Assembly (NCBI GenBank): GCA_947492385.1
Contig: CANLMX010000004.1
Location: 26,665 to 90,664, forward strand
Source: Planctomycetaceae bacterium
Lineage (GTDB): Bacteria; Planctomycetota; Phycisphaerae; Phycisphaerales; SM1A02
Direction: 5' to 3'
DNA: 64,000 nucleotides
The notes under the pieces were generated by a model. It was not told the DNA's origin and did not search any database. It saw only the letters and a list, made by a program, of their open reading frames with translations. Of the stretch, positions 52,269 through 61,333 are shown piece after piece. Position 1 is the stretch's first letter. Every line of letters begins with the position of its first letter. The position numbers were made by a program, and so were the translations under genes.

Positions 52269-53240
52269 TCACTTCTCGGATCCTTCCGCGCCTTCGGTGG
52301 CGTCGCCGGCCGGCACGGGGGTGTCTCGTCCGGCCTCGCCCGCCGCAGCCATCAATGCCTCGTGCCGGGCGCGGTTCGTCCGGTGATCCATGAGCAGGTG
52401 CACGCGCGCGGCACGTTCCGCGCCCGCCACCTCCTCGATCCGGGTCCGTGCGAAGGGCATCAGCGTTCGTCGCGAGACATGCACGATGACGATGTCCTGT
52501 GCGCCCCATGCCTCGAACAGCGACCGGAAATCCTCGATGTGGAGGTGCTTCCCGATGCGCGCACGGTCGCGATGCTCGTCCTCGAAGAACGTGCATTCGC
52601 TCACCACCACCTTCGCGTTGCGGAACTCGTCACGGAACAGGAAGTCACCCGGCTCGGTGTCGCCGGTGTACGCGACCAGGGGAATCTCCATCGTTCGCGT
52701 GATCTCGTGGCCCGCTGCACGCAGTTCGCGCAGGCGGTCCTGCGACAGGCCGTGGAATTCCTCGCGCAGCTTGCTCCGGCGCTCGATGACCACGAACGCG
52801 AGCGCGGGTGTGGTGTGGCTCACCTCGATCGCACGCACGAAGAGGTTGGCCTTCAGCGCGAACTCGCCGTCGGGCTCGATCGGGACGATCTCGTGCGGCG
52901 TGCGCTGGCGCTCAAGGTCTACCCACGACGCCATCATCCGGCGAAGCGGCTCCGCCATGGCCGAGTGGACCAGGCACCGGGCGGTGCCGGGCATCTTCTG
53001 GAAGAAGCGCTGGCTGAACCAGTACGGCAGTCCCGCCACGTGGTCCATGTGCGCGTGGCTGAGCGCGACGGTCGGCGCCGCCAGCACCGGCCGCGGGCAC
53101 AGTCCGATGTCGAACGCGAGGTCGAACTCCGGGACGTGCACCACCGCCTGCTCGCCGGCGACGGACACTCCCTGGATTCGGTACGGGGCCGAGTACACGA
53201 ACCCGAGCCGGGCCTCCTGCGGAGGCATGCGTGGAACCAT
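52269..53240 (-). CDS. Ribonuclease Z-like metallo-beta-lactamase protein
   Basis: 323 residues. Zinc motif SHAHMDHVAGLPYWFSQRFF (His62, His64, Asp66, His67), then PLVAYTGDTEPGDFLF, VVSECTFF and KHLHIEDFRSLF, the order expected in tRNase Z-like enzymes. VHVSRR takes the place of the final His segment. tRNA 3' processing is a reasonable guess, but a different phosphodiesterase is possible. ATG has AGAGGAG upstream. Confidence 0.78.
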   Translation of the reverse strand: MVPRMPPQEARLGFVYSAPYRIQGVSVAGEQAVVHVPEFDLAFDIGLCPRPVLAAPTVALSHAHMDHVAGLPYWFSQRFFQKMPGTARCLVHSAMAEPLRRMMASWVDLERQRTPHEIVPIEPDGEFALKANLFVRAIEVSHTTPALAFVVIERRSKLREEFHGLSQDRLRELRAAGHEITRTMEIPLVAYTGDTEPGDFLFRDEFRNAKVVVSECTFFEDEHRDRARIGKHLHIEDFRSLFEAWGAQDIVIVHVSRRTLMPFARTRIEEVAGAERAARVHLLMDHRTNRARHEALMAAAGEAGRDTPVPAGDATEGAEGSEK

Positions 53241-53413
53241 CGTGTGAATCTCCTCTCGCGGCGCTTTCGCGCGGCGGGGTTGAAATGCGAATACGCATCC
53301 TACGGATGATGGTCCGGAATGCGGTTATGTGAGGTCGTCGGACCGAATTCCGCCGAATGGATCGGAAATTCCCTTGCCGCGCGGGTCAGGGAAACCGAAC
53401 CTTCGGGGTTGCC

Positions 53414-53731
53414 ATGCGCATTGCCCAAGACTCCAACCCCATCAGGAGCGAGTTTGCCGACGATCCGGACATGGCCGACATCGTGGCGCTCTTCGTCTCC
53501 GAGCTTCCCAAGCGCATCGCTTCGATGCAGGAAGCACTCTGTTCGGGTGACATCCCGCAACTGCGGATCCTGGCGCACCAGCTGAAGGGGGCGGCGGGTG
53601 GCTACGGGTTCCCGAAGCTCGGCGAGGCCGCGGCGCTCATTGACCTGGGCATCAAGGAGGGCTGCGACGAAAACGTCGTCCGCAGCCGGCTCGGCATGCT
53701 CGCGGCGTTCGCGGCACGCATCCGCCCGTGA
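53414..53731 (+). CDS. Hpt (histidine phosphotransfer) domain protein
   Basis: 105 residues from ATG 53414 (an upstream ATG in frame would add 19 residues without family match). Phosphoaccepting His55 in LRILAHQLKGAAGGYGF; the N-terminal half IRSEFADDPDMADIVALFV and the helices fit Hpt. It shuttles phosphate between response regulators. The GGDEF response-regulator gene begins about 55 bases downstream, so it may be its partner. Confidence 0.88.
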   Translation: MRIAQDSNPIRSEFADDPDMADIVALFVSELPKRIASMQEALCSGDIPQLRILAHQLKGAAGGYGFPKLGEAAALIDLGIKEGCDENVVRSRLGMLAAFAARIRP

Positions 53732-53786
53732 GGTCAGGGCGTCCCATGGAACCATGCCGACATCCCCCTAGCATGGACGCCTTGCG

Positions 53787-54710
53787 ATGACGGTGTCCCA
53801 GGGCCCGCTTCCCAGGCTTCTTGCGATCGACGACTCCGAGCTGATTCACCGGCTCCTGCGCGTCCGGCTGCAGCATGAGCCGCTCGAGATCCACGGATCG
53901 ATGGATGCGCGCGAAGGGCTCGAACTCGCGCGGCGGATGGTGCCGGACGTCATCCTGCTCGACATCGAGATGCGCGGGATGGACGGCTTCCAGGTGCTGC
54001 AGGCGCTGAAGGATGACGTCAATCTCCAGGACATTCCCGTGATCTTCATCTCGGCCACCGCCAGCATGGAAGACCGCGTCCGCGCGATCGACCACGGGGC
54101 CATCGACTTTGTCGCCAAGCCGTTCGAGGTGGTCGAGCTGAAGGCGCGCGTGCGCAGCGCCCTCCGCATCCACCAGATGGTGAAGATGCTGGCGCAGAAG
54201 GCGCAGGTGGACGGCCTCACCGGGCTCTGGAACCGCACCTACTTCGACCGGCGCCTCCATCAGGAGGTTTCTGAGGCCGTGCGCCACGGACGGAGCGTCT
54301 CGCTCGTGATGTGCGACGTCGACGGGTTCAAGCGGCTGAACGACGAATGCGGCCATCCGTTCGGGGATGCCGTGCTCGAACGCGTCGCGCGCATCCTGCA
54401 GGGTGGCCGGTCGAGCGACATCGCGTGCAGGTACGGAGGGGAGGAGTTCGGCATCATCCTCCCGAACACGATGGGAACCGAGGCCATGGACGTCGCCGAG
54501 CGGTATCGCGTGGCGATCGAGGCCGAGTCATGGCCCGGGCCCGCCGGCCGCGTGATCACGGCCAGCTTCGGCGTGTCGGACCTTTCGCTCCTTGCGGGAC
54601 CGCAGGGGTCGGAGGACCTGATCGCCTCCGCCGATGCCGCGCTCTACCGGGCAAAGATGAACGGCCGGAACCGCATCGAGGTGGCGCCCTTGGCGCGCCC
54701 AGCCGGTTGA
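53787..54710 (+). CDS. Response regulator with diguanylate cyclase (GGDEF) output
   Basis: 307 residues. The receiver domain (about 8-125) has LLAIDDSELIHRLL, phosphoacceptor Asp59 in VILLDIEMRGMDG and KPFEVVELK. The GGDEF domain (about 145-295) begins DGLTGLWNRTYFDRRL and has the catalytic RYGGEEFG. The product inhibition site RxxD is intact (RSSD five residues before GGEEF), so it should be an active, feedback-regulated c-di-GMP synthase. It follows the Hpt gene. Confidence 0.94.
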   Translation: MTVSQGPLPRLLAIDDSELIHRLLRVRLQHEPLEIHGSMDAREGLELARRMVPDVILLDIEMRGMDGFQVLQALKDDVNLQDIPVIFISATASMEDRVRAIDHGAIDFVAKPFEVVELKARVRSALRIHQMVKMLAQKAQVDGLTGLWNRTYFDRRLHQEVSEAVRHGRSVSLVMCDVDGFKRLNDECGHPFGDAVLERVARILQGGRSSDIACRYGGEEFGIILPNTMGTEAMDVAERYRVAIEAESWPGPAGRVITASFGVSDLSLLAGPQGSEDLIASADAALYRAKMNGRNRIEVAPLARPAG

Positions 54711-54713
54711 TCG

Positions 54714-55472
54714 ATGGCCATCGCGCACGACCAGGGAATCTGCATCCGTCACTGGGATTTCAGCGAGACCAGCCAGACGGTCACGCTGTTCGGCCGTGAG
54801 GGAGGGATCGTCCGTGGCCTCGCCAAGGGCGCGCGGCGCGAGCGCGGCGCGTTCGACGGCGGCATCGACCTGCTCTCGCGCGGTGAGTTCGGCGTGATCC
54901 GCAGCGCACGCAAGGAACTCGCGACGCTCACGGAGTGGGACCTTCTCGAGGTGTTCCCGCGGCTGCGCACCGACCTGCATGCCAACCGCGCGGCCTTCTA
55001 CATGGCGGACGTCCTCGGGCGGATGCTGCCCCCCGACGACCCGCACCCCGCGCTCTACGACCGGTTTGCGCGTTCGCTGCGTGCGCTCGGCGGCGCGGCG
55101 TCGGGCGAAGGTCCGTCGATCGATGGTCCCGCGGCACTGCTTGCGTTCCAGTGGTCGCTGCTTGGCGAGACCGGCCATCGGCCCGACATCGATTCGGCCG
55201 CGCCCGTGGGTCCCGACGTGGTTGAGTACCTGCCCGAGGCTGGTTCGTTCCGCGAACCAGGCCCTGGTGGCCCGGCGGGCGCCCGGTGGAAGGTGCGCCG
55301 GACCACGGTCGCGCAGTTGCGGGCGTGCGAGTCAGGGATCGACGCCGAGTGCGTGCCGGGCTCGGTCGAGCGCGGAAACCGGTTCCTGGCGGCGTGCGTC
55401 CGGCATGTGCTCGGCGCGGAACCTCCGACCATGGCACCGCTCTTCGGCGAACCGGCCCGGTCCTCAGCCTGA
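54714..55472 (+). CDS. recO: DNA repair protein RecO
   Basis: 252 residues. The N-terminal OB-fold matches RecO: CIRHWDFSETSQTVTLFGRE and IVRGLAKGARRERGAFDGG, then LEVFPRLRTDLHANRAAFYM. RecO helps RecR/RecF load RecA in gap repair. No zinc finger is visible. The ATG follows the GGDEF stop after three bases, so it may be co-transcribed. The end overlaps the M16 gene by nine bases. Confidence 0.88.
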   Translation: MAIAHDQGICIRHWDFSETSQTVTLFGREGGIVRGLAKGARRERGAFDGGIDLLSRGEFGVIRSARKELATLTEWDLLEVFPRLRTDLHANRAAFYMADVLGRMLPPDDPHPALYDRFARSLRALGGAASGEGPSIDGPAALLAFQWSLLGETGHRPDIDSAAPVGPDVVEYLPEAGSFREPGPGGPAGARWKVRRTTVAQLRACESGIDAECVPGSVERGNRFLAACVRHVLGAEPPTMAPLFGEPARSSA

Positions 55473-56690
55473 CGCCGGCGACACCAGCGCGCGCAACGAC
55501 GGTCGAAGGGGGAATTCGCGGATCACCGAGCGCAGGTCGTCCGCGGCCAACGACTCGATCCGGGCGAGTTCGTCCTCGAGCGACGCGTACATGCCCCGGT
55601 AGAGCCACAGCGCGCCCAGCCGGCGCATCCTCCCGGCCGGCCGTTCGCCCCCGATCGTGACGGCGGTCACCACCTTCGCCCGTGCCCTCGCAAGTTCGTC
55701 CTCGCGGAGGTCGTCGCCGATGCGCGCAAGTTCCGAGCGCACGATGCCATCCACGCGCTCGACGTCCTCGGGACGGCAGGCCGCGTAGATGACGTACTCA
55801 CCGATGCCGTCATGGCCGTCGAACTGCATCTGGGCCTCCTCGGCGATGCCCGGCTCGATCAACGACCAGTACAACCGCGAGCCCTCGGAGTCGCCGAGCA
55901 CCTGCGCCACCATGGCGGCCGCATAGCGCCGGGGATCCTGCGTCGACGGCGCCGGGCAGAGCCACGCGAGGTAGGCGCGGTTGGCCTGCGGCATCGCCAC
56001 CTCCACGCGCTCCTCGTGCGCATGGAACGCCGGGTGGGTGCGCCCGGTCTCGCCGCGCCGCCAACCTCCGCATGTCCGCCGGACATCCTCGACGAACGCG
56101 TCGAAGTCCAGCTTGCCCGCCGCGCACACCACCGTGTTCGCCGCACCGTAGCGACGGTCGAAGTACTCCTTCATCTGGTCGCGGGTGAGGGCGCCGACGG
56201 TCTCCCGCGTGCCGAGGACGCGATGCCCGAGCGGGTGCGCTCCGAAGTACCGCTCGTTCGCGTGTTCCCACAGCCGCCAGAAGGGGTTGTCGTCGTACAT
56301 CGCGATCTCCTCGAGGATCACGCCCTTTTCCTCGTCGAAGTCCGCCTGTCGCAGCGCCGGCCGCATGATGTCGGCGATGATCCCGGTCGCGGTGCCCAAG
56401 TGCTCGGGAAGCACGTGCGCATGGAAGGCCGTGAGTTCACCGGTGGTGAACGCATTGTGGTCAGCGCCGATCCGGTCGAAGTCGCGGTTGACGTCGTCCG
56501 GCGTTCGGCGTTCGGTTCCCTTGAACACCATGTGCTCGAGGAAGTGGCTCACGCCCATCAGTTCGCGCGGTTCGTCGCGCGCACCGGTCTTGACGAAGAA
56601 GCCGACCGCGGCGGTGTGCGCCGTGGGGTCCGTTTCCGCGATCACCGTGAGCCCATTCTCGAGCGTGGCCTGCCGGAATTCGAATGCCAT
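55464..56690 (-). CDS. M16 family zinc peptidase (insulinase-like)
   Basis: 408 residues. Inverted zinc motif HFLEH (His49, Glu52, His53) in GVSHFLEHMVFKGTE, followed by the expected EEIAMYDDNPFWRLWEHANE and GHRVLGTRETV. The C-terminal half has the second M16 domain, without catalytic residues, as is normal. The start is fixed by TACGAT six bases upstream. Its end overlaps recO, and it is divergent from the PilZ gene. Confidence 0.93.
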   Translation of the reverse strand: MAFEFRQATLENGLTVIAETDPTAHTAAVGFFVKTGARDEPRELMGVSHFLEHMVFKGTERRTPDDVNRDFDRIGADHNAFTTGELTAFHAHVLPEHLGTATGIIADIMRPALRQADFDEEKGVILEEIAMYDDNPFWRLWEHANERYFGAHPLGHRVLGTRETVGALTRDQMKEYFDRRYGAANTVVCAAGKLDFDAFVEDVRRTCGGWRRGETGRTHPAFHAHEERVEVAMPQANRAYLAWLCPAPSTQDPRRYAAAMVAQVLGDSEGSRLYWSLIEPGIAEEAQMQFDGHDGIGEYVIYAACRPEDVERVDGIVRSELARIGDDLREDELARARAKVVTAVTIGGERPAGRMRRLGALWLYRGMYASLEDELARIESLAADDLRSVIREFPLRPSLRALVSPASG

Positions 56691-56810
56691 GCCACCATCG
56701 TAGGGTTCCCGAGCCCATGTGCCCGATTATGGGGCCACCATCACAGGGATCCTTCCGCAATCGCGCCGGCTCGACTGGATTCGCGGCACGTCCGAACCGA
56801 AGGTACGTGC

Positions 56811-57152
56811 ATGGACAGCCCACACCGCCGACCCCACGTGAAGCGCGCGAGCGCATTCCTCGAGGCCGTCGAGCGCCGGGACACGAACCGGCACGGCGGC
56901 ATCGGCGAGTTCATCCTCTTCTGGCACCATGACCCCGCGCAATGCTGCGTCTACGAGGCCCTCGACACGAGCGGCACCGGTGCGCGCATTCGCACCGATG
57001 CGCCGCTTCCCGAGGGAATGACGGGCGTGGCGGTCCGGTACGAGCCCGGCGCGATCGCGATCGACCGCGCGATCATGGTCGTGTGGTCGCGGGGCATCCG
57101 GGACTCAGAGGGCCGCGTCAGCCACCACGAGGCAGGCATCCGCTACATCTGA
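56811..57152 (+). CDS. PilZ domain protein, probable c-di-GMP receptor
   Basis: 113 residues. The two c-di-GMP-binding motifs are present: RDTNR (Arg23 and Arg27, RxxxR) and DTSGTG (Asp52, Ser54, Gly57, DxSxxG). The rest fits a small beta-barrel ending HEAGIRYI. No output domain is fused. A GGDEF protein with an I-site is 2.1 kb upstream, so it may feed this receptor. ATG 56811 has AAGG upstream. Confidence 0.8.
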   Translation: MDSPHRRPHVKRASAFLEAVERRDTNRHGGIGEFILFWHHDPAQCCVYEALDTSGTGARIRTDAPLPEGMTGVAVRYEPGAIAIDRAIMVVWSRGIRDSEGRVSHHEAGIRYI

Positions 57153-57185
57153 GGCCGGGGCGTCCCATCACGAACTCATGTCAGT

Positions 57186-57220
57186 GCCCCGGCGTGCAAC
57201 GAAGTTCCGCGCGCCGGGGC
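57186..57220. terminator. Bidirectional hairpin between the PilZ and lipA genes
   Basis: GCCCCGGCG (57186-57194) and CGCCGGGGC (57212-57220) form a perfect 9-bp stem, with CTCCTTTC after it on the plus strand. It lies between two convergent genes. Confidence 0.55.
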
Positions 57221-57227
57221 GCTCCTT

Positions 57228-58280
57228 TCACCGGTCTCCCGACGGAAGGCGCTCGGCCTGCTCCTCGGCGTGGTAGCTCGAACGCACCAGCGGCCCGCTC
57301 TCGCACACGCGGAAGCCGCGTGCAAGCGCCTCCCGGCGGAACTCCGCGAACGTGTCCGGGTGCACCCAGCGGTCGATGGGCAAGTGGTTGCGCGTCGGCT
57401 GCAGGTACTGCCCGATCGTGAGCACGTCGGCGTCGCTTGCCGCGCGCACGTCGTCCATCAGCTCGAGCACCTCGCCGTCGTGCTCGCCGATTCCCACCAT
57501 GATCCCGGTCTTCGTGACGAGCCCATTGCGCTTGAACTGCGCCAGCACCGCAAGGCTGCGCTCGTAGCGCGCCTGCGGCCGCACCGCAGGGTGCATGCGC
57601 CGCACGGTCTCCATGTTGTGGGAGAGGATCTCGGGGCGCGCGTCGCAGACGGCTTGGATCGCGCGCTCGTCGCCCTGGAAGTCGCCCACCAGGCACTCGA
57701 CGCTCATGCCTGGGCAGGCCTCATGGACGCGCTCGATGGTCTCGGCCCAGATCGCGGCGCCACCGTCCGGCAGTTCATCGCGGTTCACGCTCGTGATGAC
57801 CACGTGCTTCAGCCCCATCAGCGCAAGGCTTGCGGCCACGCGACGCGGCTCATCCGTGTCGAGGACCGGCGGGCGTCCCGTCTTCACGTTGCAGAACCCG
57901 CACGAACGCGTGCAGGTGTCGCCAAGGATCATGATGGTCGCCGTGCCGCGGCCCCAGCACTCGCCCATGTTCGGGCATGACGCCTCCTGGCAGACGGTGT
58001 GTAGGCGGTGCTCGTCGATGATCGACTTCAGGCGCTCGTAGCCGCCGCCGCCCGGGACACGCGCCCGCAGCCAGTCCGGCTTTCGCCCGATCGCGCGGTG
58101 GTGCGGCGCATCGGGCGCATTGTTGAGCACCATGCCCGTCAGGCTCACCGCGGCCGGGCCGACGTTCCGGGCCGTGTCGCCGCCCAGGGGGCGTGGATGC
58201 CGGGCGAGCGTGCGCGCCACCGCCTCCGGCGAGGCGCCGGGGGGCGTCATGGGTGTGGATGGCTGGCCGCCGTCGTGCAT
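57228..58280 (-). CDS. lipA: Lipoyl synthase
   Basis: 350 residues from ATG 58278-58280; a shorter start at Met50 (58133) would give about 301 residues, the more usual size. Radical-SAM enzyme that inserts two sulfurs into octanoyl groups. First cluster Cys97-x4-Cys102-x5-Cys108 (CQEASCPNMGEC), second CTRSCGFC (Cys123, Cys127, Cys130), and the C-terminal RSSYHAEEQ with the serine ligand. TAGACT lies 12 bases before the long start. It would serve the E2 lipoyl domain encoded at 7135. Confidence 0.95.
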   Translation of the reverse strand: MHDGGQPSTPMTPPGASPEAVARTLARHPRPLGGDTARNVGPAAVSLTGMVLNNAPDAPHHRAIGRKPDWLRARVPGGGGYERLKSIIDEHRLHTVCQEASCPNMGECWGRGTATIMILGDTCTRSCGFCNVKTGRPPVLDTDEPRRVAASLALMGLKHVVITSVNRDELPDGGAAIWAETIERVHEACPGMSVECLVGDFQGDERAIQAVCDARPEILSHNMETVRRMHPAVRPQARYERSLAVLAQFKRNGLVTKTGIMVGIGEHDGEVLELMDDVRAASDADVLTIGQYLQPTRNHLPIDRWVHPDTFAEFRREALARGFRVCESGPLVRSSYHAEEQAERLPSGDR

Positions 58281-58309
58281 TCGCGGATGAGCAGTCTAGG
58301 CGTGATGTG

Positions 58310-58345
58310 CCGCGGCCCCGCACGCATGAACGCGCGGGGCCGCGG
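58310..58345 (-). terminator. Hairpin after the first PAPG-CTERM gene
   Basis: CCGCGGCCCCGC (58310-58321) and GCGGGGCCGCGG (58334-58345) form a 12-bp perfect stem with a 12-base loop, directly after the stop at 58372 on the minus strand. No T-run follows. Confidence 0.5.
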
Positions 58346-58371
58346 GGGACGTTCCAAATCTCCCAAGGCGC

Positions 58372-59157
58372 TCAGTTGCGGCGCCGGCGGGCACCCACCA
58401 TGCCGGCCGTCACGAGCAGTGCGACTGCACCCGGAGCGGGCACCGTCAGCAGGAACGTGTCCTGGCTCACGGATCCGTTCGCGCGCTTGATGGTGGCACC
58501 GAGCTTGAGGTCGATGGTCCACCCGGTGCCGGCCACGTAGAACTGGCCGATCATCATGCCAAACTGCCCCGCAGCCGACGAAGCGTTCGAGCTGGTGGCG
58601 CGGATCGAGGCGATGGACGCCAGGTTGCGCGCGGGCGAAGACGTGCCGCCAGGCAGGAAGTAGCCGGCGAGCGCGGGCACCGAGTTGATGTAGGGGTTGG
58701 TGAACCCGCTCGAGTTCGAGGCCGCACCGAAGGCATTGATGGTGGTGTTCTCGCTCGTGTCGGTGTCGAAGTACGTGACGTTCCAGCTGGGGTCGCCGAG
58801 CGTCGACGAAGTCCCGAAGAACGTTCCGGTCGTCGAGTTGAACGACCCGCCCGCGGAGAGGAAGCTATCGAGCGTGGTCCAGCTCTGCGAGCCGGACGCC
58901 ACCCACAGGCCTTGCGCACCCGCACCCTGCAGGAACCCGCCGACGGCATTGGTCGTCACATAGCCCGCGTTCGGGGATTGCGCGTTCGATCCGTAGACCG
59001 ACACGAGCGCGTCGGTGGAATCGTCCACCACCGCGAAGACGTTGACGAGCGAGCCACCGGCGACCGAGCGGACGGTCGAGGTCCATCCGACGAAGCTGGC
59101 GTGCGTCGTCGTGGCGATGGCCGAGCAGAGGAGGACGGCGGGAACGTGGATGCGCAT
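58372..59157 (-). CDS. PAPG-CTERM exported protein
   Basis: 261 residues. A signal peptide (RIHVPAVLLCSAIATTTHAS) is followed by a mature part with WTSTVRSVAGGSLVNVFAVV and Ser/Gly/Asn-rich beta sequence. The end is VPAPGAVALLVTAGMVGARR plus RRN, a sorting signal of PEP-CTERM type with PAPG. Such proteins are processed by an exosortase. Same length and about two-thirds identical by eye to the gene 59414-60199. Function unknown. Confidence 0.88.
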   Translation of the reverse strand: MRIHVPAVLLCSAIATTTHASFVGWTSTVRSVAGGSLVNVFAVVDDSTDALVSVYGSNAQSPNAGYVTTNAVGGFLQGAGAQGLWVASGSQSWTTLDSFLSAGGSFNSTTGTFFGTSSTLGDPSWNVTYFDTDTSENTTINAFGAASNSSGFTNPYINSVPALAGYFLPGGTSSPARNLASIASIRATSSNASSAAGQFGMMIGQFYVAGTGWTIDLKLGATIKRANGSVSQDTFLLTVPAPGAVALLVTAGMVGARRRRN

Positions 59158-59356
59158 GGATGGCTCCAGGGCGGGCGTGATGGCCCGCGGCGTCGAAGGG
59201 ATGTGGGATCGGGAATCGGACGGGAATCGTGACAGTGACACCCCAGGAAACGGGCGGCGGACCACCCTGAGAACGGGCTCCGCGAGTCTGATCACGCAAA
59301 GTGGGCCCACCATCCATCACGTCGACTCGGAATTTTTGGAGGGGCCGGAAATACAC

Positions 59357-59380
59357 ACCCGCGCCAGGGATGGCGCGGGT
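59357..59380 (-). terminator. Hairpin after the second PAPG-CTERM gene
   Basis: ACCCGCGCC (59357-59365) and GGCGCGGGT (59372-59380) with a six-base loop, right after the stop at 59414 on the minus strand. Confidence 0.5.
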
Positions 59381-59413
59381 GGGAGTGGGTGATTGGGCTG
59401 GTCTGGCCGCCGT

Positions 59414-60199
59414 TCAGGCGCGGCGGCGGCGGCTGGCCGTCAGGCCCGCGACCGCAAGCAGTGCGACGGCGCCGGGAGCCGGGACCGTCAGCGTGAACGT
59501 GTCCTGGCTGATCGAGCCACTGGCGCGGCGCACGGTGGCACCGAGCTTGAGGTTGAGGATCGAGTTGCTGTCGGCGACATAGAACTGCCCGATCATCATG
59601 CCGAAGGTGCCCGCGGCCGCGGTGGCGTTCGAGCTGGTGGAACGGATGCCGGAGAGGACGGCGAGGTCACGGGCCTGCGTCGAGGAGCCGCCCGGCAGGA
59701 AGAACCCGGCGAGCGCAGGGATCGAGTTGATGTACGGATTCGTGAAGCCGTCGCCGTTCGAGGCAGCCGCGAACGCGTTCGCGGTCTCCGTCTCGCCGGA
59801 CACGGTGTTCACGTACGACACGTTCCAGCTCGGGTCACCCGACGTGGCGGTGTTGCCGAAGAAGTTCCCGGTCGAGGTGCTGAACGATCCACCGACGGTC
59901 AGGAAACTGTCCAGCGTCGTCCAGCTCTGGCTGCCCGACGGTGCCCACACGCCCTGGGCACCAGCCCCCTGGATGAAGCCGCCGGCCGAGGTGGTGGTCA
60001 CGAAGCCCGCGTTCGGCGACTGGGCGTTCGAGCCATACACAGAGAGGAGCACGTCGCCCGAGTTGTCGACGACGGCGAACACGTTGATCAGGGAGCCACC
60101 CGCGACCGAGCGCACGGTCGAGGTCCAGCCGACGAAGCTGGCCTGGGTGGTCGAAGCGAGGGCGGAGCACAGCAGGACGGCGGGAACAGCGATCTTCAT
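59414..60199 (-). CDS. PAPG-CTERM exported protein, paralogue
   Basis: 261 residues. Signal peptide KIAVPAVLLCSALASTTQAS; the mature part repeats WTSTVRSVAGGSLINVFAVV and GSNAQSPNAGFVTT of its neighbour; the end is VPAPGAVALLAVAGLTASRR plus RRA. Tandem duplicate of the gene 58372-59157. The start is the ATG 60197-60199. The two have separate hairpins and probably separate promoters. Confidence 0.88.
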   Translation of the reverse strand: MKIAVPAVLLCSALASTTQASFVGWTSTVRSVAGGSLINVFAVVDNSGDVLLSVYGSNAQSPNAGFVTTTSAGGFIQGAGAQGVWAPSGSQSWTTLDSFLTVGGSFSTSTGNFFGNTATSGDPSWNVSYVNTVSGETETANAFAAASNGDGFTNPYINSIPALAGFFLPGGSSTQARDLAVLSGIRSTSSNATAAAGTFGMMIGQFYVADSNSILNLKLGATVRRASGSISQDTFTLTVPAPGAVALLAVAGLTASRRRRA

Positions 60200-60379
60200 G
60201 GCGAGAGTCCTTGTTTTGGGGAAAGAGAACGGGGAAGCAGGGGAACGGGTGGGAACCCGGGACACCGCAAGGGAGGGATTCCCCTGCGCTGATGAACACG
60301 CAATTCCCGTCGCTTCACCATCGTTCACAAAGTCAGCCTTCGGCCAAGGTTCCGCGAGGGCTTCGTTCAGGAAACGCGA

Positions 60380-60409
60380 GCGGGGGCGCGCCGCATGGCG
60401 CGCCCCCGC
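60380..60409 (-). terminator. 13-bp-stem hairpin after the third PAPG-CTERM gene
   Basis: GCGGGGGCGCGCC (60380-60392) and GGCGCGCCCCCGC (60397-60409) are perfectly paired around GCAT, after the stop at 60441 on the minus strand. TTTCC follows on that strand. Confidence 0.65.
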
Positions 60410-60440
60410 ATGGGGTCATAGGAGATCCGTCAAGCGTCCC

Positions 60441-61097
60441 TCAGCGCCGCCGGCGGGTGCCGACGAGGCCCGCAGCACCGAGCAGCGCGATGGCGCCAGG
60501 GGCGGGGATGGCGGTGCCATTGATGGTGACGTCGTCGAAGCGGAGCGTACTGCTGGTCCCGTACGCCGAGGTCGACCTGGATGCGAGGTAGCCGTTCGTT
60601 CCGGGAGCGTACGCAGCGAGCACCCGGAAGCCGAAGTTCGCGGAGTTCGCGTATTCCGAGCCCAGCGTCACACTTCGGGCGTACCAAGTGTCACCGGTGC
60701 CCGATGCTGCGGGCGTGAAGGTGAACACCTGCACCTCGTTCCAATTGATGCCATCGGTCGTCGCAAAGACAGCCACGGTGTTGGCTGACGTGTTGCTGTG
60801 ACGCTCGTTCCAGTCGATGGTGATGTTCTCGTAGCCTGCCGTCGATCCACTGAACTGTGCTCCGCGGGTTCGGTCGCCCGTGCCCTGCGCCGCAAAGGTT
60901 GAGACGTTCAGGGCATAGGTTCCGGACCCCGCAAACCCGGTCGCGAACGTGTTGGTCGTTCCACCGACCAAGGACGCGAGTCCAGTGCCGGTCGAGGCAC
61001 TCAGCGTCTGCGCCTCGAAATTCCACTGCGTCACCACCGCCGCATTCGCCGCACCGGCAACCGCCATGGTGGCCGCGATCGAGATCATGTTCTTCAT
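60441..61097 (-). CDS. PAPG-CTERM exported protein
   Basis: 218 residues. Signal peptide KNMISIAATMAVAGAANAAV; a mature beta-rich domain with TQWNFEAQTLSASTGTG and WNEVQVFTFTP, which resembles cell-surface beta-sandwich domains; end IPAPGAIALLGAAGLVGTRR plus RR. The start ATG 61095-61097 has AAGGA eight bases upstream. Not related to the two genes before it apart from the C-terminal signal. Confidence 0.85.
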   Translation of the reverse strand: MKNMISIAATMAVAGAANAAVVTQWNFEAQTLSASTGTGLASLVGGTTNTFATGFAGSGTYALNVSTFAAQGTGDRTRGAQFSGSTAGYENITIDWNERHSNTSANTVAVFATTDGINWNEVQVFTFTPAASGTGDTWYARSVTLGSEYANSANFGFRVLAAYAPGTNGYLASRSTSAYGTSSTLRFDDVTINGTAIPAPGAIALLGAAGLVGTRRRR

Positions 61098-61264
61098 CGA
61101 ATTTTCCTTGGGAGTCAGGGAAGCTCCGCTGCACACGCTCCGACGACGGCCGTCGGGCCCACAGCGTGCAGGCGGGGGATCCCCTGCACCAACGAGAACG
61201 GGATCCATCGATGCAGGCCCTCATGCACGCGATGTGCGTTCGATCAAGGTTGTGTGAAGGAACG

Positions 61265-61305
61265 CACACGGCCGGGCGCGCCGCGTGGGCGCGCCCGGCC
61301 GTGTG
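61265..61305 (-). terminator. 18-bp-stem hairpin after the fourth PAPG-CTERM gene
   Basis: 61265-61282 pairs perfectly with 61288-61305 around a five-base loop, following the stop at 61334 on the minus strand. The inner part GGGCGCGCC/GGCGCGCCC is shared with the hairpin at 60380. Confidence 0.65.
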
Positions 61306-61333
61306 GTATCGGACGGTCGTGGACCGATGCCGC

